Assembly (NCBI RefSeq): GCF_003597395.2
Contig: NC_133770.1
Location: forward strand, 87,579,013-87,643,012
DNA from: Chelonoidis abingdonii
Lineage: Eukaryota; Chordata; Testudines; Testudinidae
Reading direction: 5' to 3'
Length of the DNA: 64,000 nt
The position numbers and the translations under genes were made by a program. The notes under the pieces were generated by a model. The model was not told the DNA's origin and did no database searches. It was given only the letters and a program-made list of their open reading frames with translations. Shown here one piece after another: positions 58,445 through 64,000 of this stretch. Every line of letters starts with the position of its first letter. Positions within the stretch are counted from its first letter, which is position 1.

Positions 58445-58825
58445 GGCCCCTCTCCTGCAGGGACTTATAGCCTGTGCCTCCTAAAGAGCAAGGACTAGCA
58501 CCGTGGTCTTGCATATTGCAAAAGAGAACCTTCCCTGCTAAGCTAGTCGGGTAGGGGAGTAAACTGAGTTTCACTTGTCAGAGGTGTTCCCTGTTGTATA
58601 AATAGTCATTGGCACTGCATTCGCCTTTCATTCCCCAACTCTCAGGCTACAGTCATTTGCATATTCATTCTGTCCTGGTGCTATTGCGAATGGTGCTGTA
58701 TTGCCACTAATGATAACCAAGGAACTGTCCTAATCAATGAGCAAAGCATTATAAGGAAGGCACCTCACCTCTACCACAGCTGCCCTTTTGGGAATGGAAC
58801 CTAAGTCCCTCCCTTTTCTTAAAAT

Positions 58826-58853
58826 GTATTTTATTTTATTTTATTTTATTTTG
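58826..58853. repeat. (TTTTA)n microsatellite
   Basis: Five TTTTA units. Confidence 0.9.
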
Positions 58854-58939
58854 CCGTAACTAACCAGTGAATTTATTGAGCTGATCATCTAGGTTGACCC
58901 CTTAAGTCTGTCTCTGATTCACTTCTTTCAAAGACAGAC

Positions 58940-59030
58940 TCTCATCCTGTAGGTAACAGCCTGCATTCTTGGCTCCCAGATGGGTTATGTTGCATTTTGC
59001 AGTGTTAAAACACATTTTGTAGTAAATTAA
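58940..59030 (-). repeat. CR1 fragment
   Basis: CATCCTGTAGGTAACAGCCTGC, TTCTTGGCTCCCAGATG and GTGTTAAAACACATTTTGTA resemble the CR1 coding region also seen at 19231-19310, reversed. Confidence 0.45.
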
Positions 59031-59551
59031 CAATGGAATACGCTCACAGCGGGTCTTTTCGCACTATACACGACACTGGGATAGGTACAGGGTCTTTCAG
59101 CTATAGACACTGGGAATACCCTCCCAGCCTGAATATACAAGAACAAATTAAAATCATTTCAGCAAAATACAAATTTGAACTCCTTCCAGCCAAATACACA
59201 ATTGAACTCCTCTCAGCCAAATACACAATTGCAAATAAAGAAACCAAACATAAGCCTAACTCGCCTTATCTACCTAGTACTCACTATTCTGAACTTATAA
59301 GAGCCTGTATTGGAAAGATTGGAGAGAAACCTGGTTGCACATCTGGTCCCTCTCAGAACCCAGAGAGAACAACCACCAAATTCTAACAGCACACAAAGAA
59401 ACTTCCCTCCCTCAAGATTTGAAAGTATGCTGTCCCCTGATTGGTCCTCAGGTCAGGTGACAGCCAGGCTTACTGAACTTGTTAACCCTTTACAGACAAA
59501 AGAGATATAAAGTACTTCTGTTCTGTTAACTCCTACTATCTGTTTACGACA
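59031..59551 (-). mobile_element. Partial LTR of an endogenous retrovirus
   Basis: On the minus strand it starts TGTCGTAAACAGATAG at 59551 and runs through AGAAGTACTTTATATCTC, GTCTGTAAAGGGTTAACAAG and GACCAATCAGGGG. The far end is truncated. A short duplication of about 35 bp is visible at 59051-59115 (GGGTCTTTTCGCACTATACA and GGGTCTTTCAGCTATAGACA). No target duplication was found. Confidence 0.7.
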
Positions 59552-60482
59552 GATGGCTTAGCTCAAATCTTTGTTGATGGAAAGTTAATTTGTTCATTCC
59601 CCATCTGAAGTCATAATCCTTTGTTTATGACATCATAATTAGTTGCTGTGGAGAGGATTATGCTGGCAAAGAAACGCTTATGGCTGCATGTGAGAAATAA
59701 GCAGCCAGGACAAAAACTATTCAGCAACAAAGACCTTGTTTTCATGGAACTGCCCCATAATAACTAACAATAATTATAATTTAAAAAAGAAAGCAAAGGG
59801 GAATTACACACACACACACAAATAGAATGAGGCATCATGTTTTCACATTTAAAACACGTTTTATTTATGGAAATACTGGGTAGATGTACTTTCCTCAATA
59901 TTAGTTCATCTTCAGAATCTAAGAGAAGTCACTGGCGTTAATTTAAAGCATGGGCAAATACATTAATGGTTGTCTTAGTTTGTTTAAAGTAATTTCCATT
60001 CTTACTCAGCTAGAAGGTTTGGAATAGTTTCAGAACCAGTAAGCGCAACATTATTTTTCATGATGATTGACGGGAAGCTGTAGGTAGTGACAATTTGTGA
60101 AATTAAGTTACAGTGTGTCAGCTGACTTGGCTTAACAGGCTCCCCCGGGTTTCAATAACCGTTAATAGAAAAATGAAGCAGTAGAATTTTCAGGCTCTCT
60201 GGGCCATAATGTGCATTCAGTGCACACAGGTAACTCCTAGAAATGTTAATGAGTCACAAGTGTACAGTACACTAAACTGGAAATATGCTCCTCTGTTTGT
60301 AGGGAAGCCTTTGCATTGAAGACTAAAAGATCTCAATTAATATGTAACAGATAACATCACTGAAGATATTTTTAATACAGATCACAAGTCTGGCTCTGGG
60401 GGGAAAGGTGTGGGTATCTGGGTAAGGGGGGCATGGCTGGGCATTGGGGATGGGGGGAAGGGGACAGAGAAACAGGAACTGG
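59552..60482. other. MYRIP intron, nothing recognised
   Basis: (CA)n at 59806-59820. No gene. Confidence 0.5.
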
Positions 60483-60483
60483 G

Positions 60484-61803
60484 TAGGTCCTACCAAATTC
60501 ATGGTCAATTTCATGGTCATAAGATTTTAAAAATAGTAAATTTCATTATTTCAGCTAATTTTATGGTGGTGTAATTCATGGGGTCCTAACCCAAAAAGAG
60601 TTGGGTGGGGGTTGTACGGTTACTGGGGGGAGGGGGGGGGTTGCAGTACTGCCACCCTTACTTCTGCGCTGCGGGTAGGCAGCTGGAGAGAAGCAGCTGC
60701 TGATCAAGAGCTCAGCTCTGAAGGCAGCGCCACTGTCAGCAGCAGCGCAGAAGTAAGGATGGCATGGTGTGGTATTGCCTCCCTTTCTTCTGCACTGCTG
60801 TCTGCAGAGCTGGGCCATCAGTCAGCAGCCACCACACTCCGGGCACCCAGCTCTGAAGGCAGCAGCACAGAGCAGTAACACCCTTATTTCTGTACTGCTG
60901 CTGGCGGGACACCACCTTCAGAGCTGGGCACTCAGCAAACAGCTGCTGCTCTCTGGCCACCCAGCTCTAAAGGCAGCACAAGAAGTAAGGGTGGCAATAC
61001 CACGACCATCCCTAAAATAACCTTGCAACCCCCTCACCTCCAACTCCCTTTTGGGTCAGGACCCTCAATTTGAGAAACCAGCAGAGAATCCTGTGGCACC
61101 TTATAGACTAACAGACGTTTTGGAGCGTGAGCTTTCGTGGGTGAATACCCACTTCGTCAGACGCAGGTAGTGGAAATTTCCAGGGGTAGGTATATATATG
61201 CTAGCAAGCAAGCTAGAGATAACGAGGTTAGTTCAATCAGGGGATGGGCCCTGTTCTAGAGCTGAGGTGTAAAAACCAAGGGAGAGAACCTGGTTCCTGT
61301 AATGGGCAACCATTCACAGTCTTTGTGTTAGTCAGAGCGCAGGTGATCAAATTTTGCGATGAACTAGAGCTCAGCAGTTTCTCTCTGATCTGTGCTCTGA
61401 AGTTTTTTGCTGCAGGATGGCACCTTCACAAGACCTTGAAGGTCTACAAGAACGCGTTTCTTCCATCCTTGGTTTTCACACCTCTATGTCTTAGACAGGG
61501 CCCCATCTCCCTGATGAACATCCTCGGTATCTTAGCGTTGCTTGCTAACATTATAACCTACCCCTGCAAATTCCACTACCTGCGTCTGACGAAGTGGGTA
61601 TTCACCCACAAAAGCTCACGCTCCAAAACGTCTGTTAGTCTATAAGGTGCCACAGGATTCTCTGCTGCTTTTACAGATCCAGACTAACACGGCTACCCCT
61701 CTGATAATTTGAGAAACGCTTGTGTCCCCTGTGAAATCTGGATAGTATAGGGTAAAAGTACACAAAACCAGATTTCATGGGGGAACACCAGATTTCACGG
61801 TCT
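60484..61803. mobile_element. hAT-like element with internal inverted repeats, split by a Penelope insertion
   Basis: Left end TAGGTCCTACCAAATTCATGG; right part CCAGATTTCATGGGGG and CAGATTTCACGGTCTG near 61803, where the end is lost. Inside, ACCCTTACTTCTGCGCTGC and GCAGCGCAGAAGTAAGGATGG are inverted and recur (60655-60760 and 60880-60990), with CAGCTCTGAAGGCAGC units. Open frames follow these units and are not genes. 61079-61705 is a later insertion. Confidence 0.7.
61079..61705. mobile_element. Head-to-head Penelope-like insertion
   Basis: Left arm (61079 to about 61430) is a minus-strand 3' end: AGCAGAGAATCCTGTGGCAC, AGACTAACAGACGTTTTGG, then CCCACTTCGTCAGACGC. Right arm (about 61430-61705) is a plus-strand 3' end: CGTCTGACGAAGTGGGTATT to CTACCCCTCTGAT. 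The arms share about 190 bp in inverted orientation; the left lacks the last ~40 bp of the 3' end. A 12 bp target duplication AATTTGAGAAAC encloses both (61067-61078 and 61706-61717), so they arrived in one event. Confidence 0.88.
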
Positions 61804-62187
61804 GATAGATAGCACAGACTACTAGTACCTACAATGAGGCAGAAAATTCTATAGATCTTTGCACAACTTCCTAAATGAGACCACACATCCTCCAGCCCTG
61901 TCTGATGCTTCTTTCCTTAATTTGTGTAAAAGCTTTAAGGTAGTGATTACAGCAGATCTGCCATTTTTGATCTTGGAAAAGAAGTTATTTATATTAACAT
62001 TCATATTAATCTGAAAGATTTTTATAGTAATTATGCTTGAAAATACAGCTCTAAGGATGGGACTTTTGAAAGAGTTTAAGGAAGGCAGAAGTCCAAAGCC
62101 CTTGGGCCCCTAACTCAATAACCCAGCTTATTATCTTGGCCATTTCCCATCTTTGACCAGTGTAACATAAACAAAAGACGACGACAC
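61804..62187. other. MYRIP intron, nothing recognised
   Basis: AT-rich sequence without supported features. Confidence 0.5.
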
Positions 62188-62312
62188 TTGGATTGTAAGT
62201 CCCTTGGGACAGGGACCATCCTTTTGGTTTGTGTTTGTCTAGCACCAAGAACAATGGGGATCTGGTCTATGACTGGGACCATCTGCTATGGTAATACAAA
62301 TAGTAATAAGAA
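62188..62312 (+). repeat. L2-like LINE 3' tail
   Basis: ATTGTAAGTCCCTTGGGACAG, GTTTGTCTAGCACCAAG, GGTCTATGACTGGGACC and GTAATACAAATAGTAATAAG. Confidence 0.7.
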
Positions 62313-63139
62313 GATGGTAAAGAGAAGAGTGAGGGAGAGGGGAATGGGAGGAAAGAGCCAGGAAAGTGCCTCCTAGCTCTGCAAAGGGGCACAAAATTAA
62401 AGTAGCCTCTATTGTACGATATGGGGCGGGTGTTAAATTTCACTCTCAAAGGCACAAAATGCTACTATCTTAAAAGGCAGTTCATTGACATACAGAAATT
62501 TAAAAGTAAAAATCTTGTCAAGAAGACATTGTTAAGGCTGACAGGTCCTGAAAATCTGGTCTTTCTTCACTTCTCACCATTTTAAATGTATTCACGAGAG
62601 TGGGGGGAAAATAGCTGTTCTCAACAACAGACAACAGGGTTAACATGCCTGAGCGTCCTCATTCCCAATGATCTTCCCCATCAGCTCTTGTTCCTTCTCA
62701 GTTTCAATCCCATGACAGTTCACAATAGTGATGCTGGCAGACTACAAAGGATGGTGTGATGAGCATGCTCACATCATTTGCACCTGCACATCTGAGATTG
62801 CCACAAATGACTACAGTTTGTGAAGGCTTCTCCCTCTCACCTCAATTCTTTTTCTAAAATCTTGAGAGGGGGCAGAGGAATGTAATTTTCTGTCTTTTTT
62901 TTTAATTCTGTCTCAAGTCCTTTCCCCATCATTCTCATAGATAATAGCTGGCAAGTTTTCCACATTCTAGAAGGCTGACACTGCTCATTCTTTTGAATAA
63001 GAGCCACAAACAGCACAACTTTTCTGATCAAAGTATAGGTTAAAATCCAGGATGCATGAAGTGCATGACTATGAGCAGACTTAACTCCCCATGAGTTCAA
63101 TCATGGCATGCCTCAAAAACTACATATTTTCATTGCCAT
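62313..63139. other. MYRIP intron, nothing recognised
   Basis: No gene or assignable repeat. Confidence 0.5.
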
Positions 63140-63458
63140 CAGTGTGGTTTCTCAGCTCTTATAAAGAGGAGGGGGATCCATTGTTCTCCATATCCACTGA
63201 AAGTAGGACAAGAAGCAATGGGTTTAATCTGCAGCAAGGGAGATTTAAATTAGATATTAGAAAAAACTTTTTAACTATAAGGGTAGTTAAGCTCTGGCAT
63301 AGGGTTCCAAGGGAGGTTGTGGAATCCCTATCACTGGAGATTTTTAAGATCAGGTTGGACAAACTCCTGATAAGGATGAGTCTAGGTTTACTTGGTCCTG
63401 CCTCAGTACAAGAGGCTGGGCTTCATGACGTCTTGAGGTCACTTCTGGTTCTCTGAAT
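63140..63458 (+). mobile_element. CR1 LINE fragment, ORF2 C-terminus and 3' UTR
   Basis: The plus-strand frame reads NGFNLQQGRFKLDIRKNF, VVKLWHRVPREVVESLSLE and FKIRLDKLL, the conserved end of CR1 ORF2, followed by CTGGGCTTCATGACGTCTTG of the 3' UTR. The first part is missing. Confidence 0.85.
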
Positions 63459-64000
63459 AGAGGATAACAATTGAGGGAGCCATGCAGTAGCAAGGGTTGC
63501 ATGACCTCCAAGCCATAAAAGTTTCAGAACATGCTGGTAGCAAACTCCCAAGGAGGGATGCTCTGCTGAAGCACTGCCTGGCTTTTGCCTCTCATCAGCA
63601 CATCTTCCGGAGAAAACATTGTTGCTTGCAGTTATTGTGGTTAATGCAGGAGAGTGCATATGATAGAGAAGTGCTTTATTATCAATAGCTTAGAAATGAG
63701 TTATCCCTGTGGATATAAACCTAAGGTATTAACTCTTCAAATAGCTTCTAGGACATTGCCCCTCTTTTAACTTTGGAAATATTAATTTTTTAAGGCCCAA
63801 TGAGGCCAAATGAGGTAGACTACCTGAACCTTGGCATCTGCTGAGAGGACAATTCTGCCTCATATTCAACTGGGTCTCTGTTAACGTACTGAGCTTTCTT
63901 CTCTCTGATTTTTAGACATATTCTTTTTCTTCCCTTTCCCTCCTTCTTTCTGACTTACTTTCTTTTTTTTCCAGGTTCCCAAATTCTCTAGCTCAGAGTT
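63459..64000. other. MYRIP intron, nothing recognised
   Basis: T/C-rich stretch from 63895 on. No gene recognised. Confidence 0.5.

Noticed and set aside
60576..61020. Frames rich in Gln/Ser/Ala
   Set aside because: They follow the inverted CAGCTCTGAAGGCAGC units of a non-autonomous element.
1..64000. CRISPR arrays, operons, rRNA genes, or other prokaryotic systems
   Set aside because: None seen; the spliced exons and repeat families show vertebrate nuclear DNA.

Overview
This is a vertebrate nuclear window (one N at 4208), best read as part of a reptile and most likely turtle genome. I recognised five short coding exons of one host gene, MYRIP (Slac2-c, the myosin-VIIa/Va and Rab27 effector), all on the minus strand. 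Each is bounded by AG/GT splice sites, and their phases join without a break. The organism call rests on the repeat families: CR1 LINEs of several subfamilies, Penelope-like retroelements with GIY-YIG remnants, PIF/Harbinger elements, hAT and mariner/Tigger MITEs, solo LTRs, L2/MIR tails. Everything outside the five exons is intron or unclassified sequence.

Layout. 1-13997 is MYRIP intron downstream of exon E. It holds a G-rich minisatellite block (about 2690-4230), an L2 tail, a CR1 fragment, GAACC-type degenerate repeats and two small MITEs. Exon E is at 13998-14147. The intron between exons D and E (14148-22556) is a nested repeat complex: one minus-strand CR1 is split by a 3.9 kb Harbinger (15042-18937, TSD TAA) and by a 610 bp solo LTR (19419-20028, TSD GATTC). 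A 534 bp hAT element (TSD CCTGTTAC) follows. Exons D (22557-22637), C (22989-23086), B (27473-27553) and A (29261-29397) come next, with a nearly full-length CR1 (23243-26700) in the B-C intron. Above 29397 is a first-half intron of at least 34.6 kb. It carries a Tigger MITE, Harbinger MITEs, a second 4.1 kb Harbinger (40169-44262), Penelope-like copies, and a solo LTR inside a palindromic hAT-like element (56464-58444).

Most unusual points. (1) Harbinger 2 is flanked not by a 3 bp TAA duplication but by a 113 bp near-identical direct repeat of its target, and it lacks the last bases of its 3' TIR. (2) Both Harbingers, though well diverged, keep a similar plus-strand reading frame of about 40 or more codons inside the antisense Myb-gene region, a candidate third Harbinger coding segment. 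(3) A Penelope-like insertion consists of two head-to-head copies inside one 12 bp target duplication. (4) Convergent poly(A) signals sit about 26 bp apart between the transposase and Myb genes in both Harbingers.

All calls come from reading the sequence by eye. Family names are from recognition of motifs and termini, not from a search.
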